This document shows, in pieces, positions 35,590 to 44,066 of a DNA stretch of 64,000 nt. Each line of letters begins with the position of its first letter. Position 1 is the stretch's first letter. The stretch is from Christiangramia flava JLT2011 (GTDB lineage Bacteria; Bacteroidota; Bacteroidia; Flavobacteriales; Flavobacteriaceae): the NCBI RefSeq assembly GCF_001951155.1, contig NZ_CP016359.1:699001-763000 (forward strand). Reading direction: 5' to 3'. Made by a program: the position numbers and the translations under genes. The notes beneath the pieces were generated by a model. It saw only the letters and a list, made by a program, of their open reading frames with translations. It had not been told where the DNA came from and did no database searches.

Positions 35590-38562
35590 TTAAAAAGTTA
35601 AGTTGACACCAAGGGTGAAGGTCCTGGTACTTGGATAGGTATCTCTCTCATCATTTCCAGGCGCAAATCCCAGTCGGTTCACCTCCGGATCCACTCCTTT
35701 ATATCCTGTGAAAGTATAAAGGTTGAGTCCAGATGCATAAATTCTAAAGTTCTGGACCAGGTCTATATTCCCAGTATCGAATGTGTAGCCTAAAGTAGCA
35801 TTGTCTATTTTGACGAAATCCCCGTCTTCCAGGTAATAACTGGTATATCGCTGGATGTCACTGATCACTGCTGTTCCATAGGCAGGATCATAGGCGCTAT
35901 CCAAAGTGTTGTAGGCGATATTCGGGTTTTCATAGAACATTCGTGCGAAATTGAGCACCTGGTAATCAAACGCTCCTCTTAAATTCACGCTAAGATCCCA
36001 GTTTTTATAACGGAACTGGTTATTCCAGGATGCATAGTGATTTGGAAGGCCATTCCCAATGACCTGCCTGTCTGCATTCGTACTTTCTGTGGCGGGAATC
36101 ACATTTCCATCAGGTGTTTCGATCAGGAAAATTCCATCGTCATTCACCCCCACAGCTTTTAATCCGAAGAAATTGCCGATGGGTCCTCCAACGATCGTAC
36201 GGTGCGTATTGATTTGTATTGGTTCACCGGTATAGCCGGCGTCGAAGAAATCATTGGTCGCCTGGAACTGGTCGTTAGACAGTGAAACCAGCTTATTGGA
36301 ATTGGTGGAATAGGTGAAATTGGCATCCCAGTTAAAATCTTCAGTCTGCACCGGGTTGACGTTGATCAAAACCTCAAAACCTGAATTCTGAATTTCAGCT
36401 ACATTGGCCACGATACTTCCGTAAAGATATGGTGGTACCGGTACATTATAGTTGTAAAGGGCATCTTTGGTAGTGCGGTCATAATAGTCAAAAGAACCAT
36501 TCACGCGACCCTCCCAAAAACTAAAATCCAGCCCGATATTCACTTCTTCCTTACGCTCCCATTTCAAATCTGGATTTGGATTTCTTACCGGGATCAATTC
36601 GCGGATCCAGCGGTTGTTATACAGGAAATAACTGTCGTAGTTCAAACTGGCCAGAGACTGGTAATTTGCACCGGCATTGGTTCCAGTCACTCCATATCCA
36701 CCACGAAGTTTCAGAATATCAATCCAATCGGCGTCTTCCATGAACGATTCTTCGTTGATTCTCCAGCCTACTGAAACTCCAGGAAAACTTCCCCATTTGT
36801 TATTTTCACCAAACCTGGAAGATCCTTCATGTCGCAAACTCAGCATCAAAAGGTACCGGTCATCATAGTTATAATTGATCCTTCCGAAGAAAGCGATCAG
36901 GGTATTCGAGTTTTTATAACTGCTCATCCCTGCTTCTCCCAGCTCCAGTCCCTGGCCAATACCCAGGTTATTATAAGAATAGGCGTCACTCGGGAAATTC
37001 CTGTTATTAGCAGAAAAACCTTCGTAGGTATTATCTTCATAATTATAACCCGCCAGGGCCGTAAATTTATGATCTTCGAAGCTCTCTTCGTAATTTGCGG
37101 TTAGCTGACCATAATTACCAATATAATCGTTGGTAGATCTGGAAGCATAACCCCCTATCCCGTTTTTAGTTGTGGAAACGTGATTCTTAGTTTCATAATA
37201 TCCAAAAATACCGTAATTCCCTTTTCGCGTATATAATGCCTGAAGCTTCAGGGTTGGGAATAATTCATACGTGAAATTCCCTGTAAATTGTAGATTTCGC
37301 TGCCTGTTGTCCTGATAAGATTCTTCAATAAGCCCCACGGGATTATCATAGAAATAAACGTCTCTCTCATACCAGGTTCCGTCTTCGTTTTGAACCGGTT
37401 CTGTAGGATTTCTGATAAGCGCCTGCCTGTATGCGTAATTCGGAAAGTCATAATAAGACTGTTCGCTGGCGATCACCTGGAAATTAGAATTCAGTTTATC
37501 ATTGAACATTTTATGATTTACATCAATACGACCGGTATATCTTTTATTATCAGATTTGATAAAAATCCCTTTATTATCCCGGTAGTTGAGCGTAGCGGTA
37601 ATATTGGAAGTCTTATTCCCCGCTCGAAAGGTGAGGTTATGAACAGTACTTATTGGCTGACGGGTAATTTCATCAACCCAATCTGTCGTCGCGCCAAAAT
37701 CTTCCACATTTGCCCCGGTAAATTCGAAGCCCTGGGAATAGAGGTCTCTCAATTCCGAAGCATCCAGAAAATCCAGTTTTCTGGCAATCTCCTGAATGGA
37801 CACATATCCATTATAATCGATCGTTGGAACAATCTCGCCATCCCCGCCTTTTGTAGTGATGATGATCACTCCATTGGTTCCCCGAGTTCCATAAATGGCC
37901 GTAGCCGACCCGTCTTTCAGGACATCAATGGAAGCGATATCTTCCGGAGCTACGGTCTGGAGATTTCCGGGAATTCCGTCAACCAGAACCAAAGGAGTGG
38001 AACTGGCATTGATGGAGGATACCCCTCGAAGCAAAACCTGTGCCCCGTCTAAAGGATCTCCGGAAGGATTGGAAATGGTCAAACCCGCTACTTTTCCTTG
38101 GATAAGTTGCGCCGCATCTTTTACATTCCCCTGAATGAAATCTTCTGCCTTGACACTGGCGACCGCGCTCGTCACATCACCTTTCTTTTGAGAACCGTAA
38201 CCGATGAGAACTACTTCAGAAAGTGCCTCGAGATCTTCTTCCATTTGAACATCAATGGCAGACTGCCCGGTGAAGCTGATCTCTTCCTGTTTGAAACCAA
38301 CAAAAGAGTACACAAGAATGGCAGCATCTGAAACACTGATGGAGTAATTTCCATCAAAGTCAGTAATTACACCGTTATTGGTGTTTTTTTCCATTACGGT
38401 CACACCCGATAATGGCATACCTTCGGTATCTGTTACCGTACCTGTAACCTGCGTTTGAGAAAAGACCGTATGCGAAGAAAGCATCCAGAATATACCAAAC
38501 AATAAAAGGAAAAAATTATTACCGCGAAGGGGTGGCGGGAAAGTAAAGTTTTTGGATTTCAT
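35590..38562 (-). CDS. susC: SusC/RagA-family TonB-dependent transporter
   Basis: A 990-residue outer-membrane receptor. After the signal peptide (ending VFSQ) comes a CarboxypepD_reg-like domain (VTGTVTDTEGMPLSGVTV), then the plug (VLIGYGSQKKGDVTSAVASV; LVLVDGIPG; IYGTRGTNGVIIITTKGG) and a 22-strand-type barrel ending in ...FTLGVNLTF. It takes up oligosaccharides or glycopeptides in a TonB-dependent way with the adjacent SusD. It is the first gene of the long leftward operon; the structured leader just upstream is listed separately. The ECF-signalling N-terminal domain seen in some receptors is absent. Confidence 0.95.
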   Translation of the reverse strand: MKSKNFTFPPPLRGNNFFLLLFGIFWMLSSHTVFSQTQVTGTVTDTEGMPLSGVTVMEKNTNNGVITDFDGNYSISVSDAAILVYSFVGFKQEEISFTGQSAIDVQMEEDLEALSEVVLIGYGSQKKGDVTSAVASVKAEDFIQGNVKDAAQLIQGKVAGLTISNPSGDPLDGAQVLLRGVSSINASSTPLVLVDGIPGNLQTVAPEDIASIDVLKDGSATAIYGTRGTNGVIIITTKGGDGEIVPTIDYNGYVSIQEIARKLDFLDASELRDLYSQGFEFTGANVEDFGATTDWVDEITRQPISTVHNLTFRAGNKTSNITATLNYRDNKGIFIKSDNKRYTGRIDVNHKMFNDKLNSNFQVIASEQSYYDFPNYAYRQALIRNPTEPVQNEDGTWYERDVYFYDNPVGLIEESYQDNRQRNLQFTGNFTYELFPTLKLQALYTRKGNYGIFGYYETKNHVSTTKNGIGGYASRSTNDYIGNYGQLTANYEESFEDHKFTALAGYNYEDNTYEGFSANNRNFPSDAYSYNNLGIGQGLELGEAGMSSYKNSNTLIAFFGRINYNYDDRYLLMLSLRHEGSSRFGENNKWGSFPGVSVGWRINEESFMEDADWIDILKLRGGYGVTGTNAGANYQSLASLNYDSYFLYNNRWIRELIPVRNPNPDLKWERKEEVNIGLDFSFWEGRVNGSFDYYDRTTKDALYNYNVPVPPYLYGSIVANVAEIQNSGFEVLINVNPVQTEDFNWDANFTYSTNSNKLVSLSNDQFQATNDFFDAGYTGEPIQINTHRTIVGGPIGNFFGLKAVGVNDDGIFLIETPDGNVIPATESTNADRQVIGNGLPNHYASWNNQFRYKNWDLSVNLRGAFDYQVLNFARMFYENPNIAYNTLDSAYDPAYGTAVISDIQRYTSYYLEDGDFVKIDNATLGYTFDTGNIDLVQNFRIYASGLNLYTFTGYKGVDPEVNRLGFAPGNDERDTYPSTRTFTLGVNLTF

Positions 38563-38879
38563 AAAATTCTAATTTTAGTTAGTAATAGCCTGTGGCTAAA
38601 AAGGTGTTTCTAAAACACTTCTAAAATTAGAATTGAATTTTACATTTATTTAACTAAATCTTAGCCGCTACTTATACTATATTAACAATATGGCGGATAT
38701 TTTGAAAAATTTGTAATTATATATTATTATAGGATCAAAAAAATCACAAATTATCGGTTTTTGGATAGCCGCCCCATCACAACTTTTCAGCACTAATTTG
38801 CAACAAGATTAAATAATCTGTAAAGCTTACAATTAATTTCGATACCTTACTGAACCTTCCTCGAACCAACATTTAAAGA
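38563..38879. other. Intergenic region upstream of susC
   Basis: This 317-base AT-rich spacer separates susC (leftward) from the GTG-started gene at 38880 (rightward). Besides the leader structure at 38565-38634 it holds an imperfect inverted repeat bounded by CCGC and GCGG (around 38666-38697), a possible regulator site. I found no convincing TTG-N19-21-TAnnTTTG promoter. Confidence 0.45.
38565..38634 (-). promoter_or_regulatory. Structured susC leader (three-way-junction-like)
   Basis: AATTCTAATTTTAG (38565-38578) and its perfect complement CTAAAATTAGAATT (38621-38634) can form a 14-bp closing stem. Inside are two smaller perfect hairpins, TAGCC-TGT-GGCTA (38586-38598) and GTGTTT-CTA-AAACAC (38604-38618). 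The closing stem ends two bases before the susC start codon, so folding would hide the ribosome binding region. No known riboswitch family is recognised. Confidence 0.6.
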
Positions 38880-39602
38880 GTGCGGAAAAAACTAAAAATT
38901 TTAGAACCCTGTCATCAGGACTGGCAAAAAATGACTTCCTCTGAAAAAGGAAAATTCTGCAAGCATTGCCAGAAAGACGTCATAGACTTCACCAATACTG
39001 ACCGTAATGAAATTCTGAAATTTCTATCCTCGAACAATCAGGTTTGCGGGAGATTAAAACCACATCAGTTAAACGAAAGCTACCTGCCTCCAACCGGCCG
39101 AAACCTTCAAATCCCTAAAATCAGTTTTTTCTTGGGATTAAGTGCTATTTTAGGATTAGCAGAACCGTTAACCGCCCATACGCATAAAGAACAAACTGAA
39201 TTAAAACCTTCTTCCTTTCAGAAGCAAGAACCAGAATTCCAAAAACCATCAGATTCCATTACGATCAAAGGAAAAGTAATCGATAAAGATCAATCTCCCA
39301 TAGCCGGGGCGATGGTTCAGCTTAAAGGAACTTCGATTGGTACCTCAACAAATCATGACGGTTCCTATTCCCTGGCAATAGCTAAAGAGCAATTAGCAGA
39401 TCGGAACAGGCTCATCTTTTCATTTATTGGTTTTGAAACTCAGGAATATCCGTTTTATCCGAAGAACAGGTATATCAAAATTACCCTTACAGAAGATCAT
39501 TCTTTGATGGGAGAGGTCATCTTAACCGGAGAACCCAACCTGTTTCATAGAATTGGCAATTTTTTTCATAATCTCTTTTCTAATCACCAGAACTGCAGCT
39601 GA
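38880..39602 (+). CDS. CarboxypepD-regulatory-like protein with Cys-rich N-terminus
   Basis: A 240-residue protein from a GTG start. Residues 10-40 carry a conserved block, EPCHQDWQKMTSSEKGKFCKHC plus DVIDFT, with a zinc-ribbon-like spacing of cysteines and a histidine. A single hydrophobic segment (ISFFLGLSAILGLAEPL, ~80-97) follows, then a CarboxypepD_reg-like beta-sandwich (ITIKGKVIDKDQSPIAGAMVQLKG). This layout suggests a cytoplasmic N-terminus, one membrane span and a periplasmic regulatory domain. The type is common in Bacteroidetes but its role is unknown to me. It is divergent from susC. Confidence 0.72.
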   Translation: MRKKLKILEPCHQDWQKMTSSEKGKFCKHCQKDVIDFTNTDRNEILKFLSSNNQVCGRLKPHQLNESYLPPTGRNLQIPKISFFLGLSAILGLAEPLTAHTHKEQTELKPSSFQKQEPEFQKPSDSITIKGKVIDKDQSPIAGAMVQLKGTSIGTSTNHDGSYSLAIAKEQLADRNRLIFSFIGFETQEYPFYPKNRYIKITLTEDHSLMGEVILTGEPNLFHRIGNFFHNLFSNHQNCS

Positions 39603-39665
39603 AATAACCTGAAATTTGTTGAAATTTCAATAATTTAACAGCCTTAATCCACCAAATTCCATTCA

Positions 39666-40832
39666 ATGGATCAAAAATTCTTGTTGCTATTAGTATTGTT
39701 CATGGGTATCAATCAATTTAATGCCCAGGAAAACAGCCAGATCGTAATCGGGGAAAAACACCAGTTACATTCCACTATTTTAGAGGAAGACCGCGAATAC
39801 TGGATCAGCCTGCCAGATTCTTATGCCAACGAAAATTCTACCTATAAAAAATATCCAATTTTAGTTATTCTGGATGGAAACATTCACTTTCAATCGATCA
39901 GCGGAATGGTGAATTACATGAGTTCCGACCGGTACAGGAGTTGGAAGATTCCAGAAATGATCGTAGTGGGCATTCCGAATGTGGACCGCAGAAGGGATTA
40001 TACTCCTGATAAAATTGTGACCGTTCGTGAAAACAACTCGGGTGGCGGCAAAAAATTTCTGCGTTTTCTGGAAGAAGAACTTATCCCGGAACTGGACCAA
40101 AATTACCGCACCTCAGATTATCGAATACTCTTTGGCCATTCTCTTGGCGGACTCTTGACGACCCACGCCTATTTGCAGCCCACGAGCGCTTTCAAGGCAT
40201 TCCTGGCTATAGATCCCAGTTTTGGCACCTGGGATTCCGCTGTTATGGACCAAAAACTGGCCAATTTCTCTCCGGAATCCTTTCAACGCTACCTGTATAT
40301 CGCCACGGCCAATTGGGGCAAGCGCAATATTACCAACCGCGACCGTCATGTTCGTTTCTTTGAATCGTTGCACCGTTTAAGCGAAGAAGAATTCCCCGTT
40401 CAACTGGAGTATTTCGAAAACGAAAACCACGCATCGGTTCCGCCAATCGCATTTTATAAAGGGATTTCTGCGATTTTTGATGGTTACGGAATCACTTACC
40501 GGGAAGTGATCAATCCCAAACAACTCCAGGAACATTTTACTGAAATTTCCAACCGACTTTCTTCCGAATTCCTTCCTCCTGAAAACCTCGTGAACCAGTT
40601 AGGCTATAATAAACTTCGCAGTAATAATGAAACTGAAAAAGCGCAAGCCCTGGAATTTTTCAGGATGAATACACAGAATTATCCCGAATCTTATAATGCC
40701 TTCGACAGCCTGGCGGAAGCTTACGCGAATTTCGGGAATTCTGAAAAGGCATTGGAAAACTATCAGCAATCGCTTCAGCTAAACCCTGAAAATGAACATG
40801 CCCGAATGCAGATCGAGAAGTTGAAAAAATAA
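39666..40832 (+). CDS. Exported alpha/beta-hydrolase esterase with C-terminal TPRs
   Basis: A 388-residue protein, signal peptide MDQKFLLLLVLFMGINQFNA. The esterase D/CE1-like hydrolase domain covers residues ~25-280: nucleophile Ser159 in FGHSLGGLL, His in ENENHASVP, and an acid probably in AIDPSFGTWD or nearby. The last ~90 residues contain TPR-like helices (YNAFDSLAEAYANFGNSEKALENYQQSL). Relatives include ferri-siderophore esterases and feruloyl/acetyl esterases. It follows the 38880 gene by 63 bases. Proximity to the arabinosidase locus hints at a carbohydrate esterase, which is weak inference. Confidence 0.8.
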   Translation: MDQKFLLLLVLFMGINQFNAQENSQIVIGEKHQLHSTILEEDREYWISLPDSYANENSTYKKYPILVILDGNIHFQSISGMVNYMSSDRYRSWKIPEMIVVGIPNVDRRRDYTPDKIVTVRENNSGGGKKFLRFLEEELIPELDQNYRTSDYRILFGHSLGGLLTTHAYLQPTSAFKAFLAIDPSFGTWDSAVMDQKLANFSPESFQRYLYIATANWGKRNITNRDRHVRFFESLHRLSEEEFPVQLEYFENENHASVPPIAFYKGISAIFDGYGITYREVINPKQLQEHFTEISNRLSSEFLPPENLVNQLGYNKLRSNNETEKAQALEFFRMNTQNYPESYNAFDSLAEAYANFGNSEKALENYQQSLQLNPENEHARMQIEKLKK

Positions 40833-40953
40833 GCTTCCTTCCACGAAAAGCCTACTTCAGGGAAAATTGGTTTAAGCCATTTTGCCAAAAATCGCAAGAT
40901 TCAGATTTCACGAAACTGGAATATCATCGAAATTTGCAGCGTAACGATTTTCT

Positions 40954-41799
40954 ATGGACGACGCACAGCAGTACAATTATGACAGGATCGCCAAGGCGAT
41001 CACCTACATCCGGCAGCATTTCAGGCAGCAGCCGGGACTGGATGAGATCGCCCGGCATGTGGGATTAAGCCCCTTTCATTTTCAGAAAATGTTCAGCGAC
41101 TGGGCTGGTACGAGTCCGAAAAAATTCCTGCAGTACGTTAGTTTGCAATTTGCCAAGGAGAAGCTTGCTCAAAATGAATCGCTTTTCGATACGGCCTATC
41201 AAACCGGTCTTTCCGGGACCAGCCGCCTTCACGACCTGTTCGTGAAAATCGAGGGGATGTCTCCGGCAGAATATAAGAATGGCGGGGAAAAACTGGCGAT
41301 CAACTACCAGTTTTCAAAAACCCGATTTGGCAGGCTGCTGATTGCCTCCACGAAAAAGGGAATTTGCTTGCTATCGTTTTATGAAGGCACACCTGAGGCC
41401 GCTTTAAAACTGTTAAACACGGAATTTCCTAAGGCGAGTTTTCGGCAGGCTCCGGATGAAATTCAGCAGAATGCACTAAAAATTTTCAGCCAGGATTCTG
41501 AAGATATTTCCGAGATCAAGATCCATCTGAAAGGAACTGCCTTTCAATTGAAAGTATGGGAGGCGCTGTTAAAAATTCCGCAGGCTTCACTGGTTTCCTA
41601 TAATCTGGTGGCGAATATGATCGAAAAACCATCTTCTTCGCGGGCAGTTGGTAATGCGATAGGAAAGAACCCGGTCGCTTATATAATTCCCTGTCACCGA
41701 GTCATTAAATCTACTGGCGAAATGGGCGGCTATCGCTGGAACCAAACCCGAAAAACAGCGATCATCGGCTGGGAGGCCACACAAAAAACCGAATTATGA
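40954..41799 (+). CDS. Ada-like methylated-DNA-protein-cysteine methyltransferase with AraC HTH
   Basis: A 281-residue protein joining an N-terminal AraC DNA-binding domain (IARHVGLSPFHFQKMFSDWAG) to a C-terminal O6-alkylguanine methyltransferase domain with acceptor Cys247 in IIPCHRVI and the DNA-binding SSRAVGNAIGKNP segment. The zinc-binding Ada N-terminal domain that accepts methyl from phosphotriesters is missing, so it repairs O6-methylguanine and may act as a regulator. Its stop overlaps the start of the next gene (ATGA), which indicates an alkylation-response operon. Confidence 0.88.
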   Translation: MDDAQQYNYDRIAKAITYIRQHFRQQPGLDEIARHVGLSPFHFQKMFSDWAGTSPKKFLQYVSLQFAKEKLAQNESLFDTAYQTGLSGTSRLHDLFVKIEGMSPAEYKNGGEKLAINYQFSKTRFGRLLIASTKKGICLLSFYEGTPEAALKLLNTEFPKASFRQAPDEIQQNALKIFSQDSEDISEIKIHLKGTAFQLKVWEALLKIPQASLVSYNLVANMIEKPSSSRAVGNAIGKNPVAYIIPCHRVIKSTGEMGGYRWNQTRKTAIIGWEATQKTEL

Positions 41800-42362
41800 G
41801 AACGATCTTACATAGCCATTCCGGAGATATGGCAGAAATTTTTCAACTATATAGTGAAGCTTCGGCCTATCAAAAAGCCAAGAAAACGGTGGTGGTCTGG
41901 CCAGAATTTGAAAGAAGCCTGGTTGAGAGGGAAATTCGGGAAAAAAGGCAATGGAAATTGCTGATCGACGGCGAGATCGCCTGCGTCTGGGCCATTACTT
42001 TTTCTGACGAGCAGATATGGGAAGAAAAGGATAACGAGATTTCCCTCTATATTCACCGTATCGCCACAAAGCCAAAATTCAGAGGTCACAACTTTGTGAA
42101 AGTCATTGTGGCCTGGGCGAAGAATTATGCTTTGGAGACCGGCCGGCGTTTTGTGCGACTGGATACGCTGGGAAACAACCTAAAACTGATCGAGCATTAT
42201 ACCGCCGCTGGATTTGAATTTTTGGGAATGTTTAACCTTCAGAATACCGATCAGCTTCCTGCCCATTATCAGGGCGTTCCTGCCTGTCTTTTTGAGATCG
42301 ACCTTCAGAAAAAGATGTTCAGCGACTCACAAGTCTCGGAAAAACCTGCCGGAATTACCTAA
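41796..42362 (+). CDS. GNAT family N-acetyltransferase
   Basis: A 188-residue cytoplasmic protein. IHRIATKPKFRGHNFVKVIVAWAKNYALETG contains the acetyl-CoA pyrophosphate loop (RGHNF), and VRLDTLGNNLKLIEHYTAAGFEFLG is the typical GNAT motif B. It overlaps the ada-like gene by four bases. The substrate is unknown; the genes it travels with give no firm clue. Confidence 0.78.
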   Translation: MRTILHSHSGDMAEIFQLYSEASAYQKAKKTVVVWPEFERSLVEREIREKRQWKLLIDGEIACVWAITFSDEQIWEEKDNEISLYIHRIATKPKFRGHNFVKVIVAWAKNYALETGRRFVRLDTLGNNLKLIEHYTAAGFEFLGMFNLQNTDQLPAHYQGVPACLFEIDLQKKMFSDSQVSEKPAGIT

Positions 42363-42372
42363 ATTGAAGACC

Positions 42373-42747
42373 ATGATTCCAAATAAGCCAATTATGACTA
42401 CGGAAGAAATTATCAGGACCTGGTTTGAAAAATGGGAAAAAGGGAAATTTCGGGAATTACCGCTTAGCAAAGAGTTTAGCCACACGAGCCCTTTTGGAAC
42501 AATTGAAGGCAAAAATGCCTATCTGGAACTGGTAGAACATAATCAGGATAAATTCCTGGGTTACGAATTCCAGATCGAAGACGAGATTTATGAGGAAAAC
42601 CGAGCATGCGTTCGATATATCGCCAGGCAAGGAAAAGATTTTAAACTGGAAGTGAGTGAATGGTATTACCTGGAAAATGGCAACATTCAAAAAATTATTG
42701 CACATTATCATATTGGTGAAATCAGGCAGGAAAGAATGTTGCAGTAA
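42373..42747 (+). CDS. NTF2-like / SnoaL-fold protein
   Basis: About 124 residues from the ATG at 42373; the ATG at 42394 is also possible. The pattern EIIRTWFEKWEKG, then FSHTSPFGTIEGKNAYLELVE and a C-terminal beta-sheet with WYYLENGNIQKIIAHYHIG, is typical of small NTF2-like proteins of the SnoaL/limonene-epoxide-hydrolase type. No catalytic set is recognisable. It starts 10 bases after the GNAT gene and is probably its operon partner. Confidence 0.68.
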   Translation: MIPNKPIMTTEEIIRTWFEKWEKGKFRELPLSKEFSHTSPFGTIEGKNAYLELVEHNQDKFLGYEFQIEDEIYEENRACVRYIARQGKDFKLEVSEWYYLENGNIQKIIAHYHIGEIRQERMLQ

Positions 42748-42822
42748 CGCTTTCGGCAGTTTACCTGAAGTCGTTTCAAATTCTGTAAAAAACCTTAGTT
42801 TTACTCACTTTTAAGATTCAAC

Positions 42823-43344
42823 ATGAAGCACTATTTATTCGCATTATTCAGCATTTTTAGTATAATTTCGGGCTATTCCCAGGAGGTTTGGCAGGATTTC
42901 GAATTTTTGATCGGAAACTGGCAGGGAGTTGAAAATGGTGTGGCTGGCGAAGGCATTGGATACAGAACGTATACCTTCGAACTGGGCGCCCATTATATAA
43001 TGGAGAAAAATCAGTCCACTTTTCCGAAGTCTGAGAAAAAACCCCGGGGTGAAGTCCATCGGGATATTGGGATCTTCAGTTATAATAGCAATCGCGAGGA
43101 GGTCGTCTACAGGTCTTTCAATATTGAGAATTTCACCAATATCTTCGTATTGGATACTGCAGAATCTTCCGCGGAAAAGCTTGTTTTCGTCACCCGGGAA
43201 ATTGAAAATAATCCAGGTAATTGGGTTGCGCGATTAACGATTGAAAAACTTTCAGAAAACGAATTCAGGGAGTTTTTTGAAATCGCGATGGACGGCAGCA
43301 ATTTTAGTCCGTTTCTCAGCAACCACTGGCACAGGGTCCAGTAG
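42823..43344 (+). CDS. Small exported lipocalin-like hypothetical protein
   Basis: A 173-residue protein with signal peptide MKHYLFALFSIFSIISGYSQ. WQDFEFLIGNWQGVENG, together with GIGYRTYTFE, EVVYRSFNIENFTN and REFFEIAMDG, resembles the beta-barrel of DUF1579/THAP4-like (fatty-acid- or heme-binding-like) proteins. The function is unknown. The terminal FLSNHWHRVQ is close to the convergent regulator gene (5-base gap). Confidence 0.62.
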   Translation: MKHYLFALFSIFSIISGYSQEVWQDFEFLIGNWQGVENGVAGEGIGYRTYTFELGAHYIMEKNQSTFPKSEKKPRGEVHRDIGIFSYNSNREEVVYRSFNIENFTNIFVLDTAESSAEKLVFVTREIENNPGNWVARLTIEKLSENEFREFFEIAMDGSNFSPFLSNHWHRVQ

Positions 43345-43349
43345 ATATC

Positions 43350-43982
43350 CTATTTTTCTTTCACGACATAGGCACACCGCCGGGCCCCGGATAGGATGTG
43401 CTCCACACGCTCTACCTCCACATTTTCGCCCAGGACTTCGCGAAAGGTTTGCAGTTCAGCCCTGCAAAAACCCTGGCAAACTTTCGCAGCAGAACAAATG
43501 GGACAGTGATTTTCAACGAGTAGAAAACTTCCATCTTCCTGCTCCCTGGCCTTGGCCATATATCCTTCCCGGTCGCGAATCGCCGCCAGTTTTTCCACTT
43601 TGGAACTCAGGGAATCATTTGTCGTGATCTGTCTGGAATAATTCGCGCGGTTATCAGCACTCGTAGCATTAATTACCTCTTCCAACATGGCTTCACCATA
43701 CCTGGTCCTGATCTTTTCAATAAGCTTTACGGTCATTTCAGCATGAGCATCAGGAAAACGGGAATGACCTTTAGCGGTCAAGGACCAAAATTGTTTCGGG
43801 CGGCCCCTTCCCTTCGAGCGGTTTTCCGACTTTACCAAGCCATTAGAATCTAATTTCATAATCTGGAAACGAGCCCCTTCCGTGGTAATTCCTAATAATT
43901 CAGCAAGTTCTTTGATGGTGATTTCACCCTTGTTTTTAAGAATCTGCAAGGCCTTTTCCTGATCATCTATTAAATTATTCAT
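43350..43982 (-). CDS. SufR-like winged-helix regulator with Cys cluster
   Basis: About 210 residues from the ATG at 43982; a TTG at 43991 lies inside the palindrome. An N-terminal winged helix (ITIKELAELLGITTEGARFQIMKL) is followed by a C-terminal domain with ENHCPICSAAKVCQGFC and GARRCAYVV, matching the CxxC...C...C iron-sulfur ligand pattern of SufR-type repressors. Such proteins sense Fe-S status or oxidative stress. It is divergent from sod, and a perfect inverted repeat between the two genes is a candidate operator for both. Confidence 0.8.
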   Translation of the reverse strand: MNNLIDDQEKALQILKNKGEITIKELAELLGITTEGARFQIMKLDSNGLVKSENRSKGRGRPKQFWSLTAKGHSRFPDAHAEMTVKLIEKIRTRYGEAMLEEVINATSADNRANYSRQITTNDSLSSKVEKLAAIRDREGYMAKAREQEDGSFLLVENHCPICSAAKVCQGFCRAELQTFREVLGENVEVERVEHILSGARRCAYVVKEK

Positions 43983-44001
43983 AATAAACAAAGTGTTTAT
44001 T
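43983..44001. promoter_or_regulatory. Palindromic operator candidate between regulator and sod
   Basis: AATAAACA-AAG-TGTTTATT is a perfect 8+3+8 inverted repeat directly upstream of the regulator ATG. Its right edge overlaps the TTG -33 element of the sod promoter. Position and symmetry suit a dimeric winged-helix repressor controlling both genes; binding is inferred. Confidence 0.6.
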
Positions 44002-44030
44002 TGGTTTATTAGGTAAATGTAGTATATTCG
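44001..44030 (+). promoter_or_regulatory. Candidate sod promoter (Bacteroidetes type)
   Basis: TTG (44001-44003) and TATATTCG (44023-44030) are 19 bases apart, close to the Bacteroidetes TTG-N19-21-TAnnTTTG consensus with one mismatch. The distance to the sod ATG at 44067 leaves a leader of about 30 bases. Confidence 0.5.
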
Positions 44031-44066
44031 TAAGGTAAGTAAAAGTCTAACACTAAAAAATTAGCT

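Noticed and set aside
38565..38634. Inverted repeat as the end of an insertion sequence
   Set aside because: The arms are only 42 bases apart, no transposase is near and the nested hairpins point to an RNA leader.
42214..42372. Longer start for the NTF2-like protein inside the GNAT gene
   Set aside because: The extension is the out-of-frame reading of the GNAT C-terminus; the domain begins right after the ATG at 42373.
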